From Noviluteimonas gilva (GTDB lineage: Bacteria; Pseudomonadota; Gammaproteobacteria; Xanthomonadales; Xanthomonadaceae): DNA of 64,000 bases. The notes beneath the pieces are model-generated. The model was not told the origin of the DNA, searched no databases, and worked only from the letters and a program-made list of their open reading frames with translations. The position numbers were made by a program, and so were the translations under genes. Positions within the stretch are counted from its first letter, which is position 1. The number at the start of each line of letters is the position of its first letter. Shown in pieces: positions 34,815-43,898 of the stretch. The stretch lies in NCBI RefSeq assembly GCF_009740395.1, contig NZ_WOXT01000001.1, positions 554,464 to 618,463 on the forward strand. The letters run 5' to 3'.

Positions 34815-36521
34815 TCAGCGCTTCATCGACCCGAAGAACTCGTCGTTGGACTTGGTGTTCTTCATCTTGTCGAGCAGGAATTCCATCGCGGCGATCTCGT
34901 CCATCGGATGGAGGAGCTTGCGCAGGATCCAGATCTTCTGGAGCATTTCCGGATCGATGAGCAGGTCTTCGCGGCGCGTGCCCGAGCGGTTGATGTCGAT
35001 CGCCGGGTAAACGCGCTTTTCGGTGATGCGGCGGCTCAGGAGCACTTCGGAGTTGCCGGTGCCCTTGAACTCTTCGTAGATCACCTCGTCCATCTTGCTG
35101 CCCGTTTCGACCAGCGCGGTGGCGATGATCGTCAGCGAACCGCCTTCTTCCACGTTACGCGCGGCGCCGAAGAAACGCTTCGGGCGATGCAGCGCGTTGG
35201 CGTCGACGCCGCCGGTGAGCACCTTGCCGGAGCTCGGGACGACGTTGTTGTAGGCGCGGGCCAGGCGGGTGATCGAGTCGAGCAGGATGACGACATCCTT
35301 CTTGTGCTCGACCAGGCGCTTGGCGCGCTCGATCACCATTTCGGCGACCTGCACGTGGCGGGCGGCGGGCTCGTCGAAGGTCGACGAAATCACCTCGCCG
35401 CGCACGGTGCGCTGCATTTCGGTCACTTCTTCCGGGCGCTCGTCGATGAGCAGCACGATCAGGTGCACGTCCGGATGGTTGGTCGTGATGGCCGTGGCGA
35501 CCTGCTGCAGCATCATCGTCTTGCCGGCCTTCGGCGGCGAAACGATCAGGGCGCGCTGGCCCTTCCCTTGCGGGGCCATCAGGTCGAGGATGCGGCCCGA
35601 GATGTCCTCGGTGCTGCCGTTGCCGCGCTCCAGCGTGAAGCGGCGACGCGGGAACAGCGGGGTGAGGTTCTCGAACAGGACCTTGTTCTTCGACGCTTCG
35701 AGCGGCTCGCCGTTGATCGTGTCGACCACCGACAGCGCGAAGTAGCGCTCGCCGTCCTTCGGGAAGCGGATGCGGCCGGAGAGATGGTCGCCGGTGCGCA
35801 GGTTGAAGCGGCGGATCTGGCTCGGAGAGATGTAGGTGTCGTCCGGGCCGGCGAGGTAGCTCGCCTCGGCCGCGCGGAGGAAACCGAAACCGTCGGGCAG
35901 GATTTCGAGCACGCCGTCGGCGGCGACGCCTTCACCGTGGCGGGTCAGCACCTTGAGCAGGGCGAAGATCACGTCCTGCTTGCGGGCGCGGGCCACGCCT
36001 TCGGAGATGTTCAGCTGCTCGGCGATCTCCAGCAGCTTCGGCGCCGGCATGCGCTTGAGGTCGCTGAGGGAGTACTGCGGGAAGCCTTCGGGCACGCTCG
36101 GCGGCGGCATGCGCTGCTGCTGCGGGAAGGACTGCTCGCCACCGTTGTCCTGGGGGATGCCTTCTTCGCGATAGCGGTCGCGCTGGCGGTCGCGGCGGTT
36201 GCGGAAGCGATCGCGGCGATTGTTGTTGTTGAAGCGTTGCTGGTCGCCCTGGCCTTCCTGGCCACCGCCCTGGTCGCCTGCATCGCCCTGCGATTGCTGG
36301 CCCTGCGACGGCTGGCCCTGCGATTGCTGCGGGGCCTGCGCTTGCGGCGCCTGCGGTTGCGGAGCCTGCGGCTGCGGCGTGGGGGCCGCGGGCGGCGGGG
36401 GCGCGGCTTGTGTGGCCGGCGCGGGCGGAGTGGCTACGGCGGTGTCGCCCGCTGCAGTGGCGCGCGGTTTGCGCACGCGCTTCGCGGCGACGTCGCCGGA
36501 GTCGGTGGTGTTGTCTGACAA
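34815..36521 (-). CDS. rho: Transcription termination factor Rho with Gln-rich N-terminal extension
   Basis: A 568-residue RNA-dependent helicase, about 150 residues longer than E. coli Rho. Residues 1-145 are low complexity: an Ala/Pro stretch, then 19 Gln within residues 50-95, four Asn at 98-101, then an Arg/Asp stretch. The Rho N-terminal domain starts at about 150 ([11 protein letters not shown]), the RNA-binding fold has DGFGFLR, the P-loop is [12 protein letters not shown] and the R-loop region is [20 protein letters not shown] at 36521 after GAGGAA is chosen, as SDNTT fits Xanthomonad Rho N-termini; an in-frame ATG at 36608 is the alternative. Confidence 0.95.
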   Translation of the reverse strand: MSDNTTDSGDVAAKRVRKPRATAAGDTAVATPPAPATQAAPPPPAAPTPQPQAPQPQAPQAQAPQQSQGQPSQGQQSQGDAGDQGGGQEGQGDQQRFNNNNRRDRFRNRRDRQRDRYREEGIPQDNGGEQSFPQQQRMPPPSVPEGFPQYSLSDLKRMPAPKLLEIAEQLNISEGVARARKQDVIFALLKVLTRHGEGVAADGVLEILPDGFGFLRAAEASYLAGPDDTYISPSQIRRFNLRTGDHLSGRIRFPKDGERYFALSVVDTINGEPLEASKNKVLFENLTPLFPRRRFTLERGNGSTEDISGRILDLMAPQGKGQRALIVSPPKAGKTMMLQQVATAITTNHPDVHLIVLLIDERPEEVTEMQRTVRGEVISSTFDEPAARHVQVAEMVIERAKRLVEHKKDVVILLDSITRLARAYNNVVPSSGKVLTGGVDANALHRPKRFFGAARNVEEGGSLTIIATALVETGSKMDEVIYEEFKGTGNSEVLLSRRITEKRVYPAIDINRSGTRREDLLIDPEMLQKIWILRKLLHPMDEIAAMEFLLDKMKNTKSNDEFFGSMKR

Positions 36522-36627
36522 GCTGGAATTCCTCGCTAAGCGGCGAGCGCTCGCGGTGCGCGAGCGGGGTTCTGGAAAGAGGGTTTCAGTAGGGTGCGGC
36601 GCGCGCATCGCGGCGCCGGGTAGCTGA

Positions 36628-36656
36628 AAACTAGCACTGCCCCGGCGCGGCGGCAA
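36628..36656 (-). promoter_or_regulatory. Sigma70-like promoter for rho
   Basis: On the minus strand a TTGCCG -35 (36651-36656) and a TAGTTT -10 (36628-36633) are separated by 17 bases. The predicted start is near 36621, giving a leader of about 100 bases before the TTG. The leader could carry attenuation control, as known for E. coli rho. Confidence 0.5.
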
Positions 36657-36735
36657 GCGTGCCGACGTCACCAGGGAGTGTGGGTCGCTGGAAGTCGCGG
36701 CCGCGCGAAGACCGGCCGCGAGGTCGAATGGCGCC

Positions 36736-37062
36736 TCAGAGCGCCTTGTCGAGCATCTGCGCGAGCTGCGCCTTGCCCACGGCGCCGATCTGGGTGGCCT
36801 GGACCTGGCCGTCCTTGAACAGGAGCAGCGTGGGGATCGAGCGCACGTGGTACTTCATGGCCGTGCTGCGATTGGCGTCGATATCGACCTTCACGATCTT
36901 GGCGCGGCCGGCGTAACCGGCGGCCAGCTCGTCGAGGGCCGGGGCGATCATCTTGCACGGGCCGCACCAGGTCGCCCAGAAATCCACGAGCACCGGCCCG
37001 GATGCGTTGAGCACCTGATTGTCGAAATCGGCGTCGCTGGCGTGGATGACGGTGTCGTTCAT
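36736..37062 (-). CDS. trxA: Thioredoxin 1
   Basis: A 108-residue classical thioredoxin that reduces cytoplasmic disulfides. The active site is [11 protein letters not shown] at about residues 28-38, and the cis-proline is in RSIPTLLLF. Length and start match TrxA. It lies upstream of rho on the same strand and diverges from rhlB across 204 bases, reproducing the rhlB-trxA-rho neighbourhood of enterobacteria. Confidence 0.95.
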   Translation of the reverse strand: MNDTVIHASDADFDNQVLNASGPVLVDFWATWCGPCKMIAPALDELAAGYAGRAKIVKVDIDANRSTAMKYHVRSIPTLLLFKDGQVQATQIGAVGKAQLAQMLDKAL

Positions 37063-37115
37063 TGCGTCCTCGGGGTGGTTCTGCGGCGGCCTTGGCCGCG
37101 CGTGAAGTAAAGGAA

Positions 37116-37133
37116 CCCGCGGGCATCCGCGGG
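37116..37133. repeat. Inverted repeat in the trxA-rhlB divergent region
   Basis: CCCGCGG and its exact inverse flank GCAT (37116-37122 and 37127-37133). It lies between the two divergent starts and could be an operator or a leader hairpin for trxA. Confidence 0.35.
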
Positions 37134-37266
37134 CTGCTGCTAGACTTGGGCGCTCGACGCGGCGGCTTCAAGCCCCGCCCGCACCCGGATTCAGCGTCCC
37201 GGCAGTCTGCTTCGCAGCCGCCCCCCGACGCAAGGGCGACCCGGCGCCACCCACAGTATTGAGCGC

Positions 37267-38994
37267 ATGAGCGACAAGCCCCTAACCGATATCGCCTTCT
37301 CCGAATTCGACCTCCATCCCGCGCTGCTGGCCGGGCTCGAGGCCGCCGGGTTCAACCGTTGCACGCCGATCCAGGCGCTGACGCTGCCGATCGCCCTTGC
37401 AGGGCGCGACGTCGCCGGCCAGGCCCAGACCGGCACGGGCAAGACCCTGGCCTTCCTGATCACGACGCTGAACCGCCTCCTGACGCGCCCGGCCCTGGCC
37501 GACCGCAAGCCGGAAGACCCGCGCGCGCTGATCCTCGCGCCCACCCGCGAACTCGCCATCCAGATCCACAAGGACGCGGTGAAGTTCGGCAGCGACCTGG
37601 GGCTCAAGTTCGCCCTCGTCTATGGCGGCGTGGACTACGACAAGCAACGCCAGCTGCTCCAGGCCGGCGCCGACGTGATCATCGCGACCCCGGGCCGCCT
37701 GATCGACTACGTCAAGCAACACAAGGTGGTCTCGCTGCACGCCTGCGAAATGTGCGTGCTCGACGAAGCCGACCGCATGTTCGACCTGGGCTTCATCAAG
37801 GACATCCGCTTCCTGCTGCGCCGCATGCCCGAGCGCACCACGCGGCAGACGATGTTGTTCTCCGCCACCCTCTCGCACCGCGTGCTGGAGCTGGCGTACG
37901 AACACATGAACGAGCCGGAGAAGATCGTCGTCGAGAGCGAGTTCGTGACCGCCGCTCGCGTGCGCCAGAAGATCTACTACCCGGCCGACGAAGAGAAGAT
38001 CCCGCTCCTGCTCGGCCTGCTCTCGCGCAGCGAAGGCGCGCGCACGATGGTGTTCGTGAACACCAAGGCCTTCGTCGAACGCGTCGCCCGCTCGCTGGAG
38101 AAGGCCGGCTACCGCGTCGGCGTGCTCTCCGGCGACGTGCCGCAGAAGAAGCGCGAGTCGCTGCTCAAGAAATTCCAGGCCGGCCAGCTCGAGATCCTCG
38201 TGGCGACCGATGTCGCCGCGCGCGGCCTGCACATCGACGGCGTTTCGCACGTCTACAACTACGACCTGCCCTTCGATGCCGAGGACTACGTCCACCGCAT
38301 CGGCCGCACCGCGCGCCTGGGCGCCGAGGGCGACGCGATCAGCTTCGCCTGCGAGCGCTACGGCATGTCGCTGCCCGACATCGAGGCCTACATCGACCAG
38401 AAGATCCCGGGCGAGCACGTGACGCCGGACATGCTGGTCGCGGTGCCGCGTGCGCCGCGCCCGGTGGTCGAAGGCGAAGTGGGTGGCGAAGACGACAGCA
38501 TCCACACGATCTTCCGCGAAGCGCGCGAGCAGAAGGCGGCCGACGAGCAGCGTCGCGGCGGTGGCCGCGGCAAGCCGGGCGGTCCGCGTTCGGGCAGCGG
38601 TTCGCGTGCGGGCGGCCGTTCCGAGGGTGGCCGTTCTGAGGGCGGAAGCGGCGAGCGCCGCACCCCGCGTCCGCCGCGCAAGCGCGAAGGCGATGTCGTC
38701 GCGGCCGACGCCGCGCCGAAGGTCGAGGCCACGTCCAAGCCCGTCGCCGCGCCGGCGCCGAAGCCGCATGGCAACGGCGAAGCGGCGCATGCCGAAGGCG
38801 ACCGCGCACCGCGCAAGCGCCGTCGCCGTCGTGGCGGCCGCCGCATCGAAGGCGCCGACACGTTGCAGGCCACGCCGGCCCCGGTCGCCGCGGCCAACAA
38901 CGAGGGGCCGTCCGACACGCGTCCGTCGCTGCTGGCGCGCATCGGCAAGGGCTTGAAGTCGCTGGTCACGCGCGCGCCGCGTTCGCAGCACTGA
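37267..38994 (+). CDS. rhlB: DEAD-box RNA helicase RhlB-type
   Basis: A 575-residue ATP-dependent RNA helicase, about 150 residues longer than E. coli RhlB. Motifs in order: Q motif [22 protein letters not shown], Ia PTRELA, Ib [38 protein letters not shown]. After about residue 420 comes an Arg/Gly-rich and Ala/Pro/Lys-rich disordered tail, likely for RNA or partner binding. In enterobacteria RhlB works with RNase E in the degradosome. Adjacent to trxA-rho, which supports the RhlB assignment over other DEAD-box paralogs. Confidence 0.92.
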   Translation: MSDKPLTDIAFSEFDLHPALLAGLEAAGFNRCTPIQALTLPIALAGRDVAGQAQTGTGKTLAFLITTLNRLLTRPALADRKPEDPRALILAPTRELAIQIHKDAVKFGSDLGLKFALVYGGVDYDKQRQLLQAGADVIIATPGRLIDYVKQHKVVSLHACEMCVLDEADRMFDLGFIKDIRFLLRRMPERTTRQTMLFSATLSHRVLELAYEHMNEPEKIVVESEFVTAARVRQKIYYPADEEKIPLLLGLLSRSEGARTMVFVNTKAFVERVARSLEKAGYRVGVLSGDVPQKKRESLLKKFQAGQLEILVATDVAARGLHIDGVSHVYNYDLPFDAEDYVHRIGRTARLGAEGDAISFACERYGMSLPDIEAYIDQKIPGEHVTPDMLVAVPRAPRPVVEGEVGGEDDSIHTIFREAREQKAADEQRRGGGRGKPGGPRSGSGSRAGGRSEGGRSEGGSGERRTPRPPRKREGDVVAADAAPKVEATSKPVAAPAPKPHGNGEAAHAEGDRAPRKRRRRRGGRRIEGADTLQATPAPVAAANNEGPSDTRPSLLARIGKGLKSLVTRAPRSQH

Positions 38995-39067
38995 CGCCGC
39001 AAGGCGGGGATCGCGCAACTGTGAACCCCGCCTTCGCTGGAATGGCGAATCGCGCCATACTCCGCCC

Positions 39068-39757
39068 ATGTCGGTCCTGCGCTTCGACAACGTCAGCAAG
39101 CAATACCCCGGCGGCCACGTTGCACTGACGGATGTCAGTTTCGCGGTGGCGCCGGGCGAAATGCTGTTCGTCACCGGTCACTCCGGTGCGGGCAAGAGCA
39201 CGCTGCTCAAGTTGATCCAACTGGCCGAGCGTCCCTCGCGCGGCACGGTGCTCTTCGATGAGAAGAACCTGGCGAAGGTGCGCGGCGGCAAGGTTGCGTT
39301 GCATCGTCGTTCGGTCGGCGTCGTCTACCAGAACCATCAATTGCTCATGGATCGCACGGTCGGCGAGAACGTCTCGCTGCCGCTGATCCTGCGCGGCATG
39401 AAGCGCGGCGAGATCGGCAAGCGCGTGCGCTCGATGCTCGATCGCCTCGGCCTCGGCCCGCGCGAGAAGGCCCTGCCCTCGCAACTGTCGGCCGGCGAGC
39501 AGCAACGCGTCGGCATCGCGCGCGCGCTCGTCGCCGAACCGATGCTGCTGGTCGCGGACGAACCGACGGGCAACCTCGATCCCACGCTGTCGGCCGAAAT
39601 CCTGGCCTTGTTCGCGGCCCTGCCCGAACAAGGCACCAGCGTGCTCGTCGCCAGCCACGACCTCGGCCTGATCAAGCGCATGCGCAAGCGCGTCCTCGTG
39701 CTCGACCAGGGCAAGCTCGCCGACGACATCGCGCCGGAGGAGCTTGCCGATGTCTGA
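39068..39757 (+). CDS. ftsE: Cell-division ATP-binding protein FtsE
   Basis: A 229-residue ABC ATPase. Walker A is GHSGAGKST at about residue 36, the signature is LSAGEQQRVGIARAL and Walker B is LLVADEPTGNLDP. With FtsX it forms the septal complex that activates peptidoglycan hydrolases through EnvC-type factors. The ATG is the natural start for the family. It ends 8 bases inside ftsX. Confidence 0.95.
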   Translation: MSVLRFDNVSKQYPGGHVALTDVSFAVAPGEMLFVTGHSGAGKSTLLKLIQLAERPSRGTVLFDEKNLAKVRGGKVALHRRSVGVVYQNHQLLMDRTVGENVSLPLILRGMKRGEIGKRVRSMLDRLGLGPREKALPSQLSAGEQQRVGIARALVAEPMLLVADEPTGNLDPTLSAEILALFAALPEQGTSVLVASHDLGLIKRMRKRVLVLDQGKLADDIAPEELADV

Positions 39758-40736
39758 GCAAGTGAGTGCGGGCAACGGACACATCGCAAGGAACGGTCGG
39801 GACCGCCGCGTGCATTCCAGCGGCCTGGGCGCATGGTTCGACCATCATCTCTACAGCTTCATGGCCAGCCTCGGCCGCGTGTTCCGCAAGCCGTGGGCCA
39901 CGTTGCTGACGATCGGCGTGATGGCGGTGGCGCTCGCGCTGCCGCTCGGGTTGTGGATCGTGCTCGCGAACGTCGAACGCTTCGCCGGGCAAGTGCAGAC
40001 CTCGCGCCAGATCGCCGTGTACCTGAAAGACGGCACGGATGCCGCGCGCGCGAATGCGATCGCCACCGATCTGCGCAAGCGCGCGGAAGTCGCATCCGTC
40101 GACGTGCGTTCGCCCGACCAGGGCCTGCAGACGCTGCGCGAACGCGATGGTCTTGGCGAAGCGATCGACGCCCTCGCCGCCACCGGCGATGCGAATCCGC
40201 TGCCGTGGCTGCTCGTGGTCGCGCCGCGCGGCGATGACCTGAATCTCGCCGAATCGCTGCGCCAATTGCCCGACGCCGATCTCGTGCAACACGACGCGCT
40301 GTGGCGTAAACGCCTCGACAACTGGCTGCGATTCGGCGGGCGCGTCGCGCTCGTGCTCGCGGGCCTGCTCGGTCTCGGCGCGTTGCTCGTCGTCGGCAAC
40401 ACGGTGCGCCTGGACATCCAATCGCGTCGCGAAGAGATCGGCGTGCTGCAGTTGCTCGGCGCCACCGACGGTTTCATTCGCCGCCCGTTCCTCTATTTGG
40501 GCGTGTGGTACGGCCTCGCCGCCGGTGCGCTTGCGCTCGCGTTGCTCACGGCCGCGTGGATCGCGTTGCGCGCGCCGCTCGCGGAACTCGCGGGCAGTTA
40601 CGGCAGCGGATTCACGTTGCAGGGGGTCGATGCGGTGCAAGCCGCGATCGTCATCGGTGGTGCGACGCTGCTCGGTTGGATCGGCGCCGGCGTCGTGACC
40701 GGCCACTTCCTCCGCCAGACGCGGCCGACGCGATGA
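39750..40736 (+). CDS. ftsX: Cell-division permease FtsX
   Basis: A 328-residue membrane protein. It has a cytoplasmic N-terminus with [16 protein letters not shown]1 ([18 protein letters not shown]), a large periplasmic loop (about 85-205) and three C-terminal helices. [22 protein letters not shown] is the typical FtsX/ABC coupling segment. The ATG at 39750 follows GGAGGAG and overlaps ftsE; an earlier in-frame TTG is less likely. Its stop overlaps the dual-receiver gene (ATGA). Confidence 0.95.
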   Translation: MSEQVSAGNGHIARNGRDRRVHSSGLGAWFDHHLYSFMASLGRVFRKPWATLLTIGVMAVALALPLGLWIVLANVERFAGQVQTSRQIAVYLKDGTDAARANAIATDLRKRAEVASVDVRSPDQGLQTLRERDGLGEAIDALAATGDANPLPWLLVVAPRGDDLNLAESLRQLPDADLVQHDALWRKRLDNWLRFGGRVALVLAGLLGLGALLVVGNTVRLDIQSRREEIGVLQLLGATDGFIRRPFLYLGVWYGLAAGALALALLTAAWIALRAPLAELAGSYGSGFTLQGVDAVQAAIVIGGATLLGWIGAGVVTGHFLRQTRPTR

Positions 40737-41584
40737 GCAAGGCCCCCGCCGATCTGCGCCATTTGATCAGCGACGCACCGCGCGTCATGGTCGTCGATGG
40801 ATCGAAGCTCGTGCGCAAGTTGATCGGCGACGTGCTGATCAAGGAATTGCCGAACGTCGAAGTGATCGGCTGCGCCGGGCTGGAAGAAGCGAAGGCCGCG
40901 CTCGAAACCGGGCCGTTCCACCTCGTCACCACCGCATTGATCCTCCACGACGGCGACGGCCTCACGCTCGCCAAGGCCGTGCGCACCGCATCGGGCCAGG
41001 CGTACGTGCCGGTGATCGTCGTGTCGGGCGAAGCGCAGGCGCGCCTGGAAGATCGCAGCCTGAGCGAAGACGTCACCGATTATTTCGACAAGGGCCTGGG
41101 CCACACGGCGCTCGCGGCATTCATCCGCGGCTACGTGCAGCCCGAACCGGTCGCCGGCGCGCGCGTGCTGTATGTCGAAGACAGCCGCGTGGTCGCGCTC
41201 GCCACCAAGCGCATGCTCGAACGCCAGGGCCTGAGCGTCGTGCACACCATCAGCGCCGAAGACGCGTTGAAGTACCTGGAAGCCAATCGCGAAGGCGCGG
41301 ATGCGCCGGGCGCGGATCTCGTGCTCAGCGACGTGTATCTGAAGGGCGAACTCAGCGGCCGCGATCTCCTGGCGCGCATCCGCAACGACTTCGGCTACAA
41401 CAAGCGCCAGTTGCCCGTGTTGGTGATGACCGGCGACGAGAACAAGGACAACCAGTCCGGCCTGTTGCGCGAAGGCGCGAACGACCTGGTGCTCAAGCCG
41501 ATCGAGGAGCGCCTGCTGGTGACCAAGACGCTCTTCCAGCTGCGCGTGGCGAAGCTGCCGGAGCAGCGCAGCATCGACGCATGA
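40733..41584 (+). CDS. Dual receiver-domain response regulator, first receiver degenerate
   Basis: A 283-residue protein with two CheY-like domains and no output domain. The first (residues 16-130) has VMVVDGSKL and a Lys in YFDKGLG, but the strand-3 phosphoacceptor position reads VTTALILHD, so the Asp is missing. The second (residues 142-278) has LYVEDSR, Asp200 in VLSDVYLKG and Lys in LVLKPIE and should be phosphorylatable. The ATG overlaps the ftsX stop and its own stop overlaps ung, so four genes are chained. It probably acts by protein-protein contact. Confidence 0.85.
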   Translation: MSKAPADLRHLISDAPRVMVVDGSKLVRKLIGDVLIKELPNVEVIGCAGLEEAKAALETGPFHLVTTALILHDGDGLTLAKAVRTASGQAYVPVIVVSGEAQARLEDRSLSEDVTDYFDKGLGHTALAAFIRGYVQPEPVAGARVLYVEDSRVVALATKRMLERQGLSVVHTISAEDALKYLEANREGADAPGADLVLSDVYLKGELSGRDLLARIRNDFGYNKRQLPVLVMTGDENKDNQSGLLREGANDLVLKPIEERLLVTKTLFQLRVAKLPEQRSIDA

Positions 41585-42285
41585 GCGAAGTGGCGGCCAC
41601 GGGCGACGGCGACCGCATTCGCCTGGATCCCAGTTGGAAGCAGCGCATCGGCGAATACCTCACGCACGAAGACATGCAGTCGCTGCGCGCCTTCCTGCGC
41701 GAACGCATGCAGAAAGGTGCGCGCGTGTTTCCGCCGGCGCCGCAGATGTTCGCCGCACTCGACGCCACGCCCTTCGACAAGGTCAAAGTGGTCATCCTCG
41801 GCCAGGATCCGTACCACGGCTTCGGCCAGGCGCATGGCCTGTGCTTCTCCGTGCAACACGGGACCGCGGTACCGCCGTCGCTGGTGAACATCTTCAAGGA
41901 ACTGCAGCGCGACCTCGGCATCCCGACGCCGACGCACGGCTGCCTCGATCACTGGGCCGAGCAAGGCGTGCTGCTGTTGAACGCCGTGCTGACGGTGGAG
42001 GAAGGCCGCGCCGGCGCACACCAGGGCAAGGGGTGGGAAGGTTTCACCGACCACATCGTCGAAACGCTCAACCGCGAACGCGAACACCTCGTCTTCCTGC
42101 TGTGGGGCGCGTACGCGCAGGCGAAAGGCAAGATGATCGATACGGCGAAGCATCGCGTGTTGAAGGCGCCGCATCCTTCCCCGCTGAGCGCGCATCGCGG
42201 GTTCATCGGATGCGGGCATTTTTCGAAGGCGAATGAGTATCTCGTTCGCCACGGAATGACGCCGATCGATTGGAGCTTGCCTTGA
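41581..42285 (+). CDS. ung: Uracil-DNA glycosylase
   Basis: A 234-residue family 1 UDG that excises uracil from DNA. The water-activating loop is [11 protein letters not shown] (catalytic Asp), [12 protein letters not shown] follows, and the Leu-intercalation loop is [13 protein letters not shown]. It starts with ATGA overlapping the previous gene's stop. Length and motifs are typical. Confidence 0.96.
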   Translation: MSEVAATGDGDRIRLDPSWKQRIGEYLTHEDMQSLRAFLRERMQKGARVFPPAPQMFAALDATPFDKVKVVILGQDPYHGFGQAHGLCFSVQHGTAVPPSLVNIFKELQRDLGIPTPTHGCLDHWAEQGVLLLNAVLTVEEGRAGAHQGKGWEGFTDHIVETLNREREHLVFLLWGAYAQAKGKMIDTAKHRVLKAPHPSPLSAHRGFIGCGHFSKANEYLVRHGMTPIDWSLP

Positions 42286-42319
42286 TCGGCGGACGTCTGG
42301 GGTAATCACGCGCGGCAAA

Positions 42320-42352
42320 GCCTCCATCGGGAAAGATTTCCGTTTCGGAGGT
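42320..42352 (+). promoter_or_regulatory. Leader hairpin pairing with the Shine-Dalgarno of the Rieske flavoprotein gene
   Basis: GCCTCC (42320-42325) can pair with the GGAGGT Shine-Dalgarno (42347-42352), and the inner part (CGGGAA with TTCCG) extends the stem. The ATG follows at 42359. This could restrict ribosome access. No Rieske- or iron-responsive element family is recognised. Confidence 0.4.
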
Positions 42353-42358
42353 CACCCC

Positions 42359-43867
42359 ATGTCGCATACCGATGAGTTGCCGCCGGGTCCCGATTTCGCG
42401 CTGGGCGTTCCGCTCGCGAGCGTGCCGGCGGAAGGCGTGCTCGGTGGGCGCGTCGGCAAGGAGGCGGTGTTGATCGCGCGCCTGGATGATGGGCTGCACG
42501 CGGTCGGCGCGACCTGCACGCACTACAGCGGCCCACTCGCCGAGGGCCTGCGCGTCGGCGACGAGATTCGGTGCCCCTGGCATCACGCGTTTTTCAGCAT
42601 TCGCGATGGGTTCGCGCGCAAGTCGCCGGCGTTCGGTCGCCTGCCGACGTGGCGCGTGGACATCGAAGGCGACACGGTGTTCGTGCGCGAGCAGACACAT
42701 GCGAAGCCGCCGACGCCGCAGCCGCGCACACGACGCGAACGCATCGTCATCATCGGCGGTGGCGCTGCGGGATTCGCGGCGGCCGAACGCTTGCGCGACC
42801 TTGGGCACACGGGCGCGTTGACGATGCTGAGCGCCGATGCCGATGGGCCCTACGACCGTCCGAACCTGTCGAAGGATTACCTGGTCGGCAACATGCCGGA
42901 GGACTGGATTCCGCTGTCGTCGCAAGCGCATTACGACAGGCGCAAGATCGATCTGCGCGTCGGTACGAAGGTGGTTTCGATCGATCCGACCGCGCGCGAA
43001 GTCGTGTTGCGCGAAGGCGATCGCATCGGCTACGACGCGCTGTTGATCGCGACCGGCGCGGCGCCGAGGCCACTCCGCCTGCCCGGCTTCGATCTTCCGA
43101 ACGTGTTCTCGCTGCGCTCGCTCACCGATGCGCGCGCGATCATCGCGGCGTGCGCGAACGCCAGGTCGGTCGCGTTCGTTGGCGCAGGCTTCATCGGCAT
43201 GGAAGCCGCAGGTGCGTTGCGAGAGCGCGGGCTCGAAGTGCACGTGGTCGCACCCGATGCAGTGCCGATGGAACGCGCGCTCGGCGCCGACATCGGCGCG
43301 TGGATCCAATCGCTGCATGCCGCGAAAGGCGTGCAATTCCACCTGCGCGAGAAGCCGGCCAGTTTCGACGGCAAGGCGCTCGTCGTCGAAAGCGGCACGC
43401 GCATTCCGTGCGACGCGTTGGTGGTCGGCGTCGGCGTTGCGCCGCGCACATCGCTCGCCGAAGAGGCAGGACTGAAGGTGGACGACGGCATCGTCGTCGA
43501 TGCGCAGCTGCAAACATCCCTGCCCGATCACTTCGCCGCGGGCGACGTCGCGCGTTTCCCGATCGGCGATCAGCTCGCGCGTGTCGAACACTGGGTACAC
43601 GCCGAACGCATGGGCCAGGCTGCCGCCGCGAACATCCTCGGCGCGGCCGCCGCGTTCGACGACGTGCCGTTCTTCTGGACCTATCACCAGGGAATCGACG
43701 TGCGCTACTGCGGTTACGCGGGCAAGTGGGACCGCGTGGAGATCGACGGGGCGCTGGAGGCGCAGGACTTCACCGCGCGGTACTTCCGAGAGGGGGTGCT
43801 GGTCGCCGCGGCGTCCGTGGGCCGCGACCTCGAAAATCTCGCCATCGAGGCGTCGCTGCATCGTTGA
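42359..43867 (+). CDS. Rieske ferredoxin/FAD-NAD(P) reductase (AIFM3-like)
   Basis: A 502-residue cytoplasmic redox protein. An N-terminal Rieske domain (about 15-110) has CTHYSGPL and CPWHHAFF, the [2Fe-2S] ligands. It is followed by a pyridine-nucleotide disulfide-type flavoprotein: FAD site IVIIGGGAAGFAAAERL at about 130, PYDRPNLSKDYL, NAD site VAFVGAGFIGMEAAGAL, HFAAGDVARF and a C-terminal reductase-type dimer domain. Order and length match human AIFM3-like and bacterial ferredoxin reductase fusions. GGAGG precedes the ATG by 7 bases. Substrate or electron acceptor unknown. Confidence 0.92.
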   Translation: MSHTDELPPGPDFALGVPLASVPAEGVLGGRVGKEAVLIARLDDGLHAVGATCTHYSGPLAEGLRVGDEIRCPWHHAFFSIRDGFARKSPAFGRLPTWRVDIEGDTVFVREQTHAKPPTPQPRTRRERIVIIGGGAAGFAAAERLRDLGHTGALTMLSADADGPYDRPNLSKDYLVGNMPEDWIPLSSQAHYDRRKIDLRVGTKVVSIDPTAREVVLREGDRIGYDALLIATGAAPRPLRLPGFDLPNVFSLRSLTDARAIIAACANARSVAFVGAGFIGMEAAGALRERGLEVHVVAPDAVPMERALGADIGAWIQSLHAAKGVQFHLREKPASFDGKALVVESGTRIPCDALVVGVGVAPRTSLAEEAGLKVDDGIVVDAQLQTSLPDHFAAGDVARFPIGDQLARVEHWVHAERMGQAAAANILGAAAAFDDVPFFWTYHQGIDVRYCGYAGKWDRVEIDGALEAQDFTARYFREGVLVAAASVGRDLENLAIEASLHR

Positions 43868-43892
43868 GCCGCAGGGGCTTCCGCACTACATT
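43864..43892 (+). promoter_or_regulatory. Promoter for ntrB, predicted leaderless transcript
   Basis: A TTGAGC -35 (43864-43869, overlapping the upstream stop codon) and a TACATT -10 (43887-43892) are 17 bases apart. The expected start, 7 bases after the -10, coincides with the A of the ATG at 43899. No Shine-Dalgarno precedes that ATG. Confidence 0.45.
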
Positions 43893-43898
43893 GGTGCA

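Noticed and set aside
39001-39034. Inverted repeat after rhlB (AAGGCGGGG with CCCCGCCTT)
   Set aside because: The loop is 16 bases and no T-run follows, so it is too weak for a Rho-independent terminator.
43868-43898. Sigma54 promoter before ntrBC
   Set aside because: No TGGCAC-N5-TTGC-like pair is present; a sigma70-type pair fits instead.
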